A DNA stretch of 64,000 nucleotides from Solilutibacter tolerans (GTDB lineage Bacteria; Pseudomonadota; Gammaproteobacteria; Xanthomonadales; Xanthomonadaceae). Within the stretch, counting starts at the first letter, position 1. Each line of letters starts with the position of its first letter. Positions 10,450 through 18,784 of the stretch are shown here, piece by piece. A program made the translations under genes and the position numbers. Below the pieces are notes generated by a model that was not told where the DNA came from, made no database searches, and saw nothing but the letters and a program-made list of their open reading frames with translations. The DNA is taken from positions 248,001 to 312,000 of the forward strand of contig NZ_FTLW01000001.1 in NCBI RefSeq assembly GCF_900155935.1. Reading direction: 5' to 3'.

Positions 10450-11640
10450 ATGACATCGATGGACTCTTCCTCGCAGGCTTCGCTCGCAACACTGGCCGGT
10501 TTCGTCCGCAAGGTTCAGTGGGTCGTGGTCGTGGTCGCCATCGGTTGGCTGCTATCGAAGCTCTCATCAATCCTCGCCCCGTTCGTGATTGCAGCGATGC
10601 TGGGCTGGCTGGGAGATCCGTTGGTAGACCGGATTGAAGCACGCGGCGCCAGTCGTAATACGGCGGTCGCCGCCGTGTTTTCGGCGATGTGTCTGATCTT
10701 GCTGATCGTGATGTTGATTCTGGTGCCGGTCGTCGTGCGCCAGGTCGGGACATTGACCCAGTCCTTGCCGGAGTACCAAGCGTGGCTTGCCAACTGGTTC
10801 ACCGGTCAGCTGGTCCCGTGGGTGCAGGCCAAATTCAACTTCGATTTGATTGCCTGGTTCGATAGCAAGCACTTGATCGAGATGGTGCGCGAGCACTGGG
10901 AACGTGTGGGCGGTATTGCGACGGCGGTGCTGGGTTATGTGTCGCGCTCGGGCATCGGAATGGTGATGTGGCTGGTGAACCTGGTGCTGATTCCGATTCT
11001 GGCGTTCTTCTTTTTGCGTGACTGGGATGTGTTCGTCGAACGTGTGGCTTCGCTGATTCCGCGCGACTCTTTATCGACTGTCACCAAGTTGGCGCAGGAA
11101 TCCAACGATGTGTTGAGCGGTTTCCTGCGCGGGCAATTCCTGGTGATGATCGCATTGGCGATCATGTATGGCGCGGGCCTGGCTCTGTTCGGGGTGAAGA
11201 TCGGCATCTTGATTGGTCTGATCGGTGGCATGCTCAGCTTCGTGCCTTATCTCGGCCCGACCTCGGTGGTGGTGATGGGGACGATCGCCGCATTGGTGCA
11301 AGGTTTGGGTTGGCAGGGTGTTGCCGGCGTCGCTGTAGTGTGGGGCGTGGCGCAGGTCATCGAAAGTTATGTGCTCACACCGAAATTGGTGGGCGACCGC
11401 ATCGGCCTGCATCCGATGGTAGTGATCTTTGCGGTGATGGCTGGTGGCGCATTATTCGGCTTCGTCGGCATGTTGCTGGCGTTGCCAGGAGCAGCCGTGC
11501 TCAACGTGTTGCTGCGTTATTGCGTGGACCGGTATCGCCACAGCAAAACCTATATCGGCGAACAGGGTGAGACCATGGGTCAGGCCACGCCTGCACCCGT
11601 GGCGATTGAGGCACCCGCTGCGCCTTCGCCCGACGCGTGA
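10450..11640 (+). CDS. AI-2E/PerM-family inner-membrane permease
   Basis: 396-residue polytopic protein of the PerM/YhhQ-like 'AI-2E transporter' family. About seven or eight hydrophobic spans are visible, including WVVVVVAIGWLLSKLSSIL near the N-terminus and a glycine-rich C-terminal half with GGMLSFVPYLGPTSVVVMG, the family signature. The cytoplasmic tail is proline/alanine-rich. Substrate is uncertain: members have been linked to autoinducer-2 export or sodium/proton exchange. ATG codons at 10450 and 10459 are both possible. The last bases overlap the GTG start of hda (GTGA). Confidence 0.85.
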   Translation: MTSMDSSSQASLATLAGFVRKVQWVVVVVAIGWLLSKLSSILAPFVIAAMLGWLGDPLVDRIEARGASRNTAVAAVFSAMCLILLIVMLILVPVVVRQVGTLTQSLPEYQAWLANWFTGQLVPWVQAKFNFDLIAWFDSKHLIEMVREHWERVGGIATAVLGYVSRSGIGMVMWLVNLVLIPILAFFFLRDWDVFVERVASLIPRDSLSTVTKLAQESNDVLSGFLRGQFLVMIALAIMYGAGLALFGVKIGILIGLIGGMLSFVPYLGPTSVVVMGTIAALVQGLGWQGVAGVAVVWGVAQVIESYVLTPKLVGDRIGLHPMVVIFAVMAGGALFGFVGMLLALPGAAVLNVLLRYCVDRYRHSKTYIGEQGETMGQATPAPVAIEAPAAPSPDA

Positions 11641-12332
11641 GCAAGACCTCCCGGCAATTGCCGCTGTCGCTGCGTTACCCGCCGGACCAGCGCCTTGATG
11701 CTTTCGTTGCTCCGCCCGCAGGCGCGTTGGCGCAATTGAGCACGCTTGCTGCAAGTGGTGCGGAGTGGCTGTATTTCGTTGGTCCGCATGACGCAGGCAA
11801 GACGCATTTGGCGCTGGGTTTTTGTGCGGAAGTCGATGCGTTGGCAAAAACAGCGACCTACTTGCCGTTGGTGGCCATGGCAGGGCGGCTGCGCGAAGCG
11901 CTGCCTGCGCCACAGCCCGACATGCGTATCGCGCTGGATGGCATCGAACACATCGCAGGAAAGCGGGAAGACGAAGTCGCCTTGTTCGATTTTCATAATG
12001 CGGCCCGCACCGTTGGCGCGGGCGTTGTGTACACCGCGCGTGAGGTGCCGGATGCATTGGGTCTGGTGCTGCCTGACTTGCGCTCGCGCTTGTCGCAGTT
12101 GACGCGGATTCGCCTGCAACCAGCCGATGATTCAACCCGTGCGGCGATTCTGCGCTTGCGCGCGGAGCGCCGAGGTTTGGCGATGGACGATGCGGCGATT
12201 GATTGGCTGCTCAAGCGCGTCGAACGCGATCTGGGTAGCTTGACTGTCTTGTTCGAACGATTGGACCGTGAATCACTGGCCGCGAAACGACGCGTGACGG
12301 TGCCATTTTTGCGAGAAGTGTTGGGCAGTTAG
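11637..12332 (+). CDS. hda: DnaA regulatory inactivator Hda
   Basis: AAA+ DnaA-like protein that, with the DNA-loaded sliding clamp, stimulates ATP hydrolysis by DnaA and so prevents re-initiation of replication. The 231 residues start at GTG with an early clamp-binding type motif, RQLPLSLRYPP, followed by Walker A GPHDAGKTHLALG (about 49-61), a Walker B-like IALDGIEHIAG and the arginine-containing box PDLRSRL. It lacks the DNA-binding domain IV of DnaA, as Hda should. Start coupled to the permease stop. Confidence 0.9.
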   Translation: MSKTSRQLPLSLRYPPDQRLDAFVAPPAGALAQLSTLAASGAEWLYFVGPHDAGKTHLALGFCAEVDALAKTATYLPLVAMAGRLREALPAPQPDMRIALDGIEHIAGKREDEVALFDFHNAARTVGAGVVYTAREVPDALGLVLPDLRSRLSQLTRIRLQPADDSTRAAILRLRAERRGLAMDDAAIDWLLKRVERDLGSLTVLFERLDRESLAAKRRVTVPFLREVLGS

Positions 12333-12346
12333 CACAAAGGCCTCAG

Positions 12347-13210
12347 TCAGCGGCAGGCCTGCGCCCGGGTCTCCCAGATCACCGGTTCCCAGTAGGCATT
12401 GCGACGGATCGAATCGTTGTCCAGTTTGTCTTCCAGCAGCCGTACACCGATGAGGTAGCTGGTATTAGGCTTCACATCGATCACGAGAGTCTTGTAAGAC
12501 TGCGCCGCCGTCTTCAATCGATTTGCCAAATGCGCTGTCCTTTGCACACGCAGGCTCATACGGTGACGATCGATTTTCTCTGCGATGGTAAGGACATGGC
12601 GGCCGGTCGGCAGTTCGTACTGGTACAAGCCCGCTAACGGCGTGCTGCGCCCATCGATGCGAGTGATTTCCCCGCGGTAGGTGTCTTCGCTCTTGGGCAC
12701 CACGCCCTGTTGATCGGACACGAAGCCGCATCCTTTGCTGTTTGTATCGCCGACGACCAATTGGAAGGCAGGGATTGCCACCGCATCGGCTGTGTCATTG
12801 GCGGCCAGCTGTTTGCCGGCACGTGACCATGATGCAGCAAGCTTGCCGCCGCCCGCATCGATGGCCTGCTGCAGTTGACTGGCCTGCGTACCGACCTTAC
12901 GGCCATTGATCGCGAGCAATCGGTCGCCTGCTTGCAGGCCCAGGCGCGAGGCCGCCGAGCCCGGTGTAACCGCCAGCACTGGTAGGCCGCTGGCGTTGGC
13001 ATTGCGCACATCCACCACGGCACCAAGCTCGTAACGCACACGCGCCTGGCTGCGCAGCGTGGTGGTATGTCCTGTGGTGGACAACGTGCCGCTTTCAGCG
13101 GCGCGCACCAGCGCGGTTTCAACTTCCCGTTGCAGCGTCGGGTTGTCTTGTGCGGTAACGGGCAGAGCCATGAAGGCGGCGAATACGGGGGCGATGATGC
13201 GGATATTCAT
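12347..13210 (-). CDS. Secreted PDZ-domain protein, downstream of an ECF sigma/anti-sigma pair
   Basis: 287-residue exported protein. Signal peptide about 1-20 (ending VTA), then a helical stretch and a PDZ domain at about 60-130 with VLAVTPGSAASRLGLQAGDR, the classic carboxylate-binding region, and LLAINGRKV. The C-terminal half (YQYELPTGRHVLTIAEKID...) has no motif I recognise; it has a beta-sandwich-like pattern. It starts 14 bases after the anti-sigma gene and is very likely co-transcribed, so it may belong to the signal-sensing branch of that regulatory unit. That role is inference only. Confidence 0.75.
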   Translation of the reverse strand: MNIRIIAPVFAAFMALPVTAQDNPTLQREVETALVRAAESGTLSTTGHTTTLRSQARVRYELGAVVDVRNANASGLPVLAVTPGSAASRLGLQAGDRLLAINGRKVGTQASQLQQAIDAGGGKLAASWSRAGKQLAANDTADAVAIPAFQLVVGDTNSKGCGFVSDQQGVVPKSEDTYRGEITRIDGRSTPLAGLYQYELPTGRHVLTIAEKIDRHRMSLRVQRTAHLANRLKTAAQSYKTLVIDVKPNTSYLIGVRLLEDKLDNDSIRRNAYWEPVIWETRAQACR

Positions 13211-13223
13211 TACGGCTCCTTGA

Positions 13224-13628
13224 TCAGATGCCGAGGGGCTGCACGTTGTCCGTGCGGGAATGGATCAGGCCCCGGCGCACGGCCCACAGCGAAGCCAGCT
13301 CGGCATCGTCTGCGTTGCGCGCATAGGCAAGTTGCAGTTCGCGATCGATGTGATGCAGGGATTCGGAAGGCGTGTTCGACACCGCGGGTATGGTGGATGT
13401 TGGCGCGCGTGTAGTGGCGATGGCGGGAGCAGCCCTGTCATCGCCCGGTTTGAGGCCAAGGTTGATGAGCAGCGTTACGGCAAGGGCCACGCAAGCACTG
13501 CCGCCAGCGACCATGCCGCGTTGGCGACGAACCTGTCGCTGCCGTGCCGCCGCCAGCTTTTCCCAAACCGCGTCAGATGGCTTTGCATCGGGTAAATCGC
13601 GTAGCTGCTTGAGGAGTTGATCATTCAC
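13224..13628 (-). CDS. Probable anti-sigma factor (single-span membrane protein)
   Basis: 134-residue protein with a cytoplasmic N-terminal region (NDQLLKQLRDLPDAKPSDAVWEKLAAARQ), one membrane span at about 41-58 (GMVAGGSACVALAVTLLI) and a short periplasmic part ending RTDNVQPLGI. The only sensible start is GTG at 13628: the sigma gene stop lies inside it (8-base overlap), and the ATG nearby is out of frame. Topology, size and tight coupling to an ECF sigma gene indicate an anti-sigma factor, although no zinc-binding ZAS motif (HxxxCxxC) is present. Confidence 0.7.
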   Translation of the reverse strand: MNDQLLKQLRDLPDAKPSDAVWEKLAAARQRQVRRQRGMVAGGSACVALAVTLLINLGLKPGDDRAAPAIATTRAPTSTIPAVSNTPSESLHHIDRELQLAYARNADDAELASLWAVRRGLIHSRTDNVQPLGI

Positions 13629-14172
13629 AGGAGTTTTTCTCGTCGTCAGACAGGTTTGTGCGAAGTTGCTTGAGTGCACGGGAAAGCACGGATTTCGACC
13701 AGCTTTCAGTGTGGCCGAATCGGGCTGCCAATTCTTTGTGCGACCAGCCTTCCATCAAGTGCAGCCATACCAAGGTACGAGCGGCGGGTGGGAGTCGTCG
13801 CAGCAGGCCAGCGATTTCTGCATCAGATTCAGGTAAAGCGGCTGCATCGGCCATGAAGTCGTCGCCAGGCAACGGCAGCGAGCGCCATTGCTTTCTGAAC
13901 TGATCGATCAGTGCGTTGGACGCCGTGCGCTTCAGCCAAGGACGCAGTGGCAGCTCGGCGCGCAGGCCAGGCAGGAAGCGCATGGCCTTGAGGAACGTGT
14001 CCTGGGTGATGTCTTCGGCGGTTTCTACGCTGCCAGATAACCTAAGCACCAGGGAGTGGATCGCCTTAGCATGCAGCCGATAGAGCGCTGCGAAGGCCGC
14101 TTGGTCCCCACGCCGCGCCGCGCGTAGTAGCTCGGCCTCATTTTTGTCGTGCGTCGGCTGGGCGTTATCCAT
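13621..14172 (-). CDS. ECF-type RNA polymerase sigma factor
   Basis: 183-residue alternative sigma factor. Region 2 spans about 10-85 (AAFAALYRLHAKAIHSLVLRL, then ETAEDITQDTFLKAMRFLP, the -10 recognition helix), and region 4 spans about 115-172 (LRRLPPAARTLVWLHLMEGW, then a helix-turn-helix SHKELAARFGHTESWSKSVLSRALKQL). It lacks regions 1 and 3, as ECF members do. Regulated proteins are unknown; the overlapping anti-sigma and PDZ genes point to an envelope signal. Only 42 bases separate it from murU upstream, so it may share the amgK-murU transcript or have a promoter inside murU. Confidence 0.92.
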   Translation of the reverse strand: MDNAQPTHDKNEAELLRAARRGDQAAFAALYRLHAKAIHSLVLRLSGSVETAEDITQDTFLKAMRFLPGLRAELPLRPWLKRTASNALIDQFRKQWRSLPLPGDDFMADAAALPESDAEIAGLLRRLPPAARTLVWLHLMEGWSHKELAARFGHTESWSKSVLSRALKQLRTNLSDDEKNSCE

Positions 14173-14214
14173 TGAAGTCGGTACGCGCCAGCAAGCCAGA
14201 TGGTCGCGGACCGG

Positions 14215-14931
14215 TCAATCTGCAGGTTGGGTTGCAATCAATCGCGCGTCCAGCTCGGCCAATCGTTGCGGCGTGCCGACATCGGTCCACAGGCCTTGAT
14301 GATGCGTGCCAGTCGCCATGCCTTTGGCCATCGCCGCGCGTAGCAGCGGTGCCAGCTGGAAGCGTGGCGCTGTCTGGTCCGCGCCGGGCGTGTCGCCGAT
14401 GACATCGCGCCAATCATCCAGCAGTTGCGGTCGATACACACCGATGCCCGAAAACGTCAATCGCATATCGCCTGTCGAATGCAGGCGTCCTGATTCGTCC
14501 AGCGCGAAGTCGCCTTTCAAATGGTGTGCAGGGTTATCGACCATGACCAGATGCGTCAGCCCTTCGGGTTCGCGTGGCAGCTGACTGAAATCGGCATCGC
14601 ACCAAATATCGCCGTTAACAGCAAGGAATGGCGCATTGCCCAGTAGCGTCATCGCATTCCACATGCCGCCGCCCGTCTCGAGGGGTGATGGGCCTTCGTA
14701 GCTGTAGTGCAGGCGCAGGCCGAAATCGGCGCCATCGCCTAACGTCGACGGAAACTGATCCGCCAACCACGAGGTGTTGATGACGACATCAGTGATGCCC
14801 ATCGAGGCCAGCTTCTTCAGGTGCCAGACGATCAATCGCTTGCCGCCGACTTGCAGCAGTGGCTTGGGCGTGTGGTCGGTGAGTGGACGCATGCGCTCAC
14901 CGAGACCCGCGGCAAAAATCAGTGCCTTCAT
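14215..14931 (-). CDS. murU: N-acetylmuramate alpha-1-phosphate uridylyltransferase MurU
   Basis: Makes UDP-MurNAc from MurNAc-1-phosphate in the cell-wall recycling shortcut that bypasses MurA. The 238-residue nucleotidyltransferase has the nucleotide-binding signature FAAGLGERMRPLTDHTPKPLL at its N-terminus (about 6-26), the metal-binding NGDIWCDADF, and LETGGGMWNA. Compact length fits MurU rather than glucose-1-phosphate thymidylyltransferases, and the preceding gene is amgK, its usual partner. The start overlaps the amgK stop (ATGA). Confidence 0.9.
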   Translation of the reverse strand: MKALIFAAGLGERMRPLTDHTPKPLLQVGGKRLIVWHLKKLASMGITDVVINTSWLADQFPSTLGDGADFGLRLHYSYEGPSPLETGGGMWNAMTLLGNAPFLAVNGDIWCDADFSQLPREPEGLTHLVMVDNPAHHLKGDFALDESGRLHSTGDMRLTFSGIGVYRPQLLDDWRDVIGDTPGADQTAPRFQLAPLLRAAMAKGMATGTHHQGLWTDVGTPQRLAELDARLIATQPAD

Positions 14932-15935
14932 GCCGGGGCGTCGTTATGTGTGGCTTCAAGTGCGGCGATGGCCGGCTTGATCTTGGTTTCAATGAAAGCG
15001 TGCAGGCCGGCCAGTTGCGGATACTTGGGTAATACCTCATCGAGATACACGAAGAAGCGCGGCACGTCGGTGAGGTATTTCGGTTTGTGGTCGCGATAGT
15101 GCAGACGCGAGAACACGCCGATGATCTTGATGTGGCGTTGCACGCCAATCAGGTCGGCATCGCGCAGGAAGCGATCAAGCAGTGGCAGCGGCAGGCCAGA
15201 AGCTGTGGCGCGTGCGTGGTAGTGGCGAAGCCAGGCATCGACACGATCATTGGGCCAGCTGAGAAACGCATCCTTGAACAGCGAGATCGCGTCGTAGGCG
15301 ATCGGCCCCACCGCCGCGTCCTGGAAGTCCAGAACGGCGGGGCCGCCCTCGGCCTGCATCAGGTTGCGCGGCATGAAATCACGGTGCACCAGCACTTGCG
15401 ACTGTGCTTCTGCGGCATCAATCAAATGACGGTAAGCGCCATCCAGCACTTCCATGTCGTCACAGGCCAGTGTCATTCCCAAGTGCTTGCCGCAGAACCA
15501 CTCATCGAACATGCGCAGTTCGCGGGTGATCGTGGCTTCGTCGAAGCGGGGAAGATCGGTGGGTGGTTGGGTTGCCTGCAGCTTCAATAATTGGTCGATG
15601 GCGGCATCAAACATCGCATCGGCATTGGCCTCATCGATGTCATGCAGATAAGTGTTGACGCCGAGGTCCTCCAACACCAGGAAACCGGAATCCACATCGC
15701 GCGCGAGTACTTGCGGCACGCGCACGCCACCGGATTCGAGCACATCGCGCATGGCCAGCCACGGACGCACGTCTTCCTTGTCGGGAGGCGAGTCCATGAC
15801 GATGCGCGAAGGCGACATTCCTACTGTGCGCCAATAGCTGCGGAAGCCGGCATCGGTGGAGGCGCGTTCCAGTTCGACGGTGGGGTTGGACAGCGCTTGG
15901 CGCGCCCAGGCGAGGCGTTCGGTTTCGCGATTCAT
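14928..15935 (-). CDS. amgK: Anomeric MurNAc/GlcNAc kinase AmgK
   Basis: Aminoglycoside-phosphotransferase-fold kinase that phosphorylates the anomeric position of MurNAc recovered from peptidoglycan turnover. 335 residues; N-terminal lobe with RSYWRTVGMSPSRIVMDSPP (nucleotide loop), then the catalytic loop VLVHRDFMPRNLM and the metal-binding VLDFQDAAVGPIAYD, the last typical of AmgK. Together with MurU it gives UDP-MurNAc without MurA; in Pseudomonas this pathway confers intrinsic fosfomycin tolerance, which is likely here too. Confidence 0.9.
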   Translation of the reverse strand: MNRETERLAWARQALSNPTVELERASTDAGFRSYWRTVGMSPSRIVMDSPPDKEDVRPWLAMRDVLESGGVRVPQVLARDVDSGFLVLEDLGVNTYLHDIDEANADAMFDAAIDQLLKLQATQPPTDLPRFDEATITRELRMFDEWFCGKHLGMTLACDDMEVLDGAYRHLIDAAEAQSQVLVHRDFMPRNLMQAEGGPAVLDFQDAAVGPIAYDAISLFKDAFLSWPNDRVDAWLRHYHARATASGLPLPLLDRFLRDADLIGVQRHIKIIGVFSRLHYRDHKPKYLTDVPRFFVYLDEVLPKYPQLAGLHAFIETKIKPAIAALEATHNDAPA

Positions 15936-15943
15936 GCAGAGGG

Positions 15944-16237
15944 TCAGCGTTTGTTTTTAAAGATGCGGCGTTCGCGCGGACGACGAAACAGGGCGACGAC
16001 CAAGAGGATGGCGATCGCGCCGATGAGGGCACCAATGAAGCCTGCGGGTTGCCCGAGCGAGTACCAGCCAAAGTGCTGGCCAACGAAGCCGGAGAGCAAT
16101 GCGCCACCTATACCGAGCAGGGTGGTGAGGATCAGGCCCATGCGGTCGCGGCCGGGTTTGAGCAGCCGCGCCAGCAGGCCGACGATGAGTCCGATGAAGG
16201 CGATGTACAACCAGTTTTCGCTACCAAACAAGGGCAT
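15944..16237 (-). CDS. GlsB/YeaQ/YmgE-family small membrane protein
   Basis: 97-residue protein with three predicted membrane spans: LYIAFIGLIVGLLARLLKPG, a middle span LILTTLLGIGGALLSGFVG, and AGFIGALIGAIAILLVVALF, ending in the basic tail RRPRERRIFKNKR. The GLLARLLKPGRDRMGLILTTLLGIGGAL signature is the transglycosylase-associated/GlsB family, linked to general stress. I chose ATG 16237, giving MPLFGSENW. A second member of the family lies 94 bases upstream on the same strand. Confidence 0.85.
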   Translation of the reverse strand: MPLFGSENWLYIAFIGLIVGLLARLLKPGRDRMGLILTTLLGIGGALLSGFVGQHFGWYSLGQPAGFIGALIGAIAILLVVALFRRPRERRIFKNKR

Positions 16238-16282
16238 GGACGTTCCCGTGGCGGATCGGGTCAAGCATAACAGTGCTGTCCA

Positions 16283-16312
16283 AAGAAAACGCCCCGGATT
16301 AGCGGGGCGTTT
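16283..16312 (-). terminator. Rho-independent terminator after the second GlsB-type gene
   Basis: 10-bp stem AAACGCCCCG / CGGGGCGTTT (16287-16296 with 16303-16312) with a six-base loop. On the minus strand it is followed by TTTTCTTTGG. It lies 19 bases after the stop at 16331 and separates the two GlsB-type genes. Confidence 0.88.
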
Positions 16313-16330
16313 CGGTAAAACCAGCTTGAA

Positions 16331-16588
16331 TCAGCGGCCTGCAGGGCGCTTCTTGCGCAGGGCCTCATAAGCAAACAGCAGGATGATGGCAGCGACGATC
16401 GCGACCACCCAGGTCATGAAGCCTTGCAGGCCGAAATTGGCCGCAGCCCAGCCGCCGATCACTGCACCCAAGATGCCCAGCACTATCGTCATGATCCAAC
16501 CCATCGCCTCGGCACCGGGTTTGAGCAGACGCGCGATGATGCCAATGACTGCGCCGCCGATGATGTAACCAAAGAACCCCTCGAACAT
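16331..16588 (-). CDS. GlsB/YeaQ/YmgE-family small membrane protein (paralogue)
   Basis: 85-residue, three-span membrane protein: GYIIGGAVIGIIARLLKPGA, then WIMTIVLGILGAVIGGWAAA, then MTWVVAIVAAIILLFAYEAL, with a short basic end RKKRPAGR. It carries the same ARLLKPG signature as its neighbour but is more typical of the E. coli YeaQ form. A strong terminator follows, so the two paralogues are expressed separately. Function in the family is unresolved, but members are often stationary-phase or stress induced. Confidence 0.87.
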   Translation of the reverse strand: MFEGFFGYIIGGAVIGIIARLLKPGAEAMGWIMTIVLGILGAVIGGWAAANFGLQGFMTWVVAIVAAIILLFAYEALRKKRPAGR

Positions 16589-16691
16589 GTGACTCCCCTA
16601 GGTTGGTGTTGTGCCGGGCGATGCTAGCAAGCCTGCGATGACGATGCTGTTGCATCGCAGCAGGCCGCTGCTGCGATGCTTGCGGATCGCC

Positions 16692-18200
16692 TCAACAGCA
16701 GCCGTGGTCGCCGTTGCGGGTGCCGCTATCGGGCGCGACCGCGACGCCGGTCGTCTCGCCGCGCAGGCTGGCCGCGTGGTGTGCAGCGATCACGTGCGCA
16801 ACACAGGCGGTGACGTTCTTGCCCATCGGGATGTGCAGGAATTCATTGGGTCCGTGCGCGTTGGAATGCGGGCCCAGCACGCCGGTGATCATGAACTGCG
16901 CACCGGGGAATTTCTCGCCCAGCATGCCCATGAAGGGGATGCTGCCACCTTCACCCATATACATTGCCGGTTTGCCGAAGACCTCCTGGCTAGACTGGTC
17001 GATGGCGGTTGCCAGCCACGCAGACAACGCCGGTGCGTTCCAGCCCGATGATGATTTCTCCAGCTCGAATGTGACCTTGGCATTGTTCGGCGGATCCTTT
17101 AGCAAGGTATCGCGCAGCAATTTTCCGCCGGCTTCGCCATCGAGCGTCGGCGGGATGCGCAGCGACAATTTCACCGCCGTATGCGGGCGCAACACATTGC
17201 CCGCCGACGACAGCGGGGGCATGCCATCGACGCCGGTGATCGACAAGGCTGGGCGCCAGGTGCGGTTGAGCACGCGGTCTACATTGTCCTCGCCCATTGG
17301 TTTAAGGCCACTGACCAGCGGAAATTTGTCGAAAATTTCGTCGCCCAGCACCTCGGCGGCCTTCTTCGCCTGGGTCAGGCGCTCGGCCGGAATGTCGACG
17401 TAGAGCCCATCCAGCTTCATCTTGCCGGTGGCTTCGTCTTCCACACGATCCAGCAGCTGGCGCAGCAGGCGGAAGCTAGACGGCACGATGCCCGACGCAT
17501 CGCCCGAGTGCACGCCTTCTTCCAGTACATCGATACGCAGATTGCCGCCGGCCAGGCCGCGCAGCGACGTGGTGCACCACAGCTGCTCGTAGTTGCCGCA
17601 ACCCGAATCCAGGCACACGACGAGCGAGGGCTTGCCGATGCGATCGGCCAAGTGATCGACGTAGGCGGGCAGGTCATAGCTGCCGGATTCCTCGCAGGCC
17701 TCGATCAAGACCACGCAGCGCGCATGCGGCAGGCCTTGTGCCTGCAGCGCCATCACGCTGGTGAGCGAGCCGAAGATGGCGTAGCCATCGTCCGCGCCAC
17801 CGCGGCCGTAGAGCTTGTCGCCCTTCAACACCGGCTTCCACGGGCCCAGGTCATCGTCCCAGCCGGTCATCTCTGGCTGCTTGTCCAAGTGGCCGTAAAG
17901 GAGGATGCAATCATCCCCGACCGATTCGCCGCTAGCCGGAATATCGATATAAATCAGTGGTGTACGGCCTTCCAGACGCACTACCTCCAGTGCCATGCCG
18001 GGGATGTTCTGCGCCTTGGCCCAGTTTTCCATCAGGGTGACGGCCTGGTCCATGTAGCCATGGGCCTGCCAGTCGGGGTCGAACATCGGCGATTTGTTGG
18101 GAATGGCGATGTAATCAACCAGTTGCGGAACGATTTCGTCGTCCCATTTGGCATTGACGAATTGACCGAGCTTGCCGGTGTCGAGGACGCTGCTGGACAT
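16692..18200 (-). CDS. M20-family metallopeptidase (dipeptidase, carnosinase/CNDP-like)
   Basis: 502-residue dinuclear-zinc peptidase. Metal ligand motif YGHLDKQPE (H104 and D106), GRGGADDGYA (bridging Asp at about 136), catalytic Glu pair in EACEESGS (about 170-171), CLDSGCG, and PHSNAHGPNEFLHI for the last His ligand. The dimerisation domain sits between about 220 and 380 (HSGDASGIVPSS). Length and motifs fit cytosolic dipeptidases more than DapE. Predicted soluble, no signal peptide. The C-terminus ends in the unusual run DHGCC, which might bind metal or be a simple tail. Confidence 0.9.
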   Translation of the reverse strand: MSSSVLDTGKLGQFVNAKWDDEIVPQLVDYIAIPNKSPMFDPDWQAHGYMDQAVTLMENWAKAQNIPGMALEVVRLEGRTPLIYIDIPASGESVGDDCILLYGHLDKQPEMTGWDDDLGPWKPVLKGDKLYGRGGADDGYAIFGSLTSVMALQAQGLPHARCVVLIEACEESGSYDLPAYVDHLADRIGKPSLVVCLDSGCGNYEQLWCTTSLRGLAGGNLRIDVLEEGVHSGDASGIVPSSFRLLRQLLDRVEDEATGKMKLDGLYVDIPAERLTQAKKAAEVLGDEIFDKFPLVSGLKPMGEDNVDRVLNRTWRPALSITGVDGMPPLSSAGNVLRPHTAVKLSLRIPPTLDGEAGGKLLRDTLLKDPPNNAKVTFELEKSSSGWNAPALSAWLATAIDQSSQEVFGKPAMYMGEGGSIPFMGMLGEKFPGAQFMITGVLGPHSNAHGPNEFLHIPMGKNVTACVAHVIAAHHAASLRGETTGVAVAPDSGTRNGDHGCC

Positions 18201-18424
18201 CTGGAGCTCCAGTGAGTGGTGAATACTGAATTCTAACGGGACGGGGATTTGGGCTTCGTGAGCTTGGAGGGGCGTTCGGATTTTTCCTACACGCCAACGG
18301 GGAGTTGGCTGGCTGTGGCGCTGGGATTGTGGCGATAGGTTATTGCCATGCCGATGCGGAGACTGGATTCACCGGGCGGAAACGCTGACGGGAACGGAAT
18401 CCAACCACACACGGGAGTCATCTC

Positions 18425-18781
18425 ATGAATCGTTTAAATCGCTTCCTCGTCTCGCTCATGCTCGCACTGGCGCTGTGCGGCCAGGCGCTGGCGGCTGAGG
18501 TCGTCAACATCAACACGGCGGATGCCGCGACCCTGGACGAGGTATTGCTCAACGTGGGGCCGGCCAAGGCGCAAGCCATCGTTGAATACCGCCGCGAGAA
18601 CGGCGCGTTCAAGAGCATCGAACAACTGGCGATGGTCAAGGGAATCGGCCTGAAGACCGTTGAGAAGAATCGCGACCGCATCACCGTCGGCTCCGGCCGG
18701 GCGATGGTGCCGGTGGCACGTGCAAGCAAATCGCAGCCGGCTATTCCCACATTGAAGCGGGCCAAGGCCACGCAGCGCTGA
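18425..18781 (+). CDS. ComEA-like helix-hairpin-helix DNA-binding protein
   Basis: 118-residue exported protein. Signal peptide (about 1-24, ending ALAA), then one helix-hairpin-helix pair from about 27-90: VNINTADAATLDEVLLN, VGPAKAQAIVEYR, FKSIEQLAMVKGIGLKTVEKNRDRI. This is the ComEA fold, which in competent bacteria binds incoming DNA in the periplasm. A basic tail follows (ARASKSQPAIPTLKRAKATQR). GGGAG lies 8 bases upstream of the ATG. The region immediately after the stop is the candidate Csr-type RNA described separately. Confidence 0.88.
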   Translation: MNRLNRFLVSLMLALALCGQALAAEVVNINTADAATLDEVLLNVGPAKAQAIVEYRRENGAFKSIEQLAMVKGIGLKTVEKNRDRITVGSGRAMVPVARASKSQPAIPTLKRAKATQR

Positions 18782-18784
18782 GGC

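Noticed and set aside
18425-18781. Reading the comEA-like gene as proof of natural competence
   Set aside because: Single ComEA-like proteins occur in non-competent bacteria, and no other competence genes are in this window.
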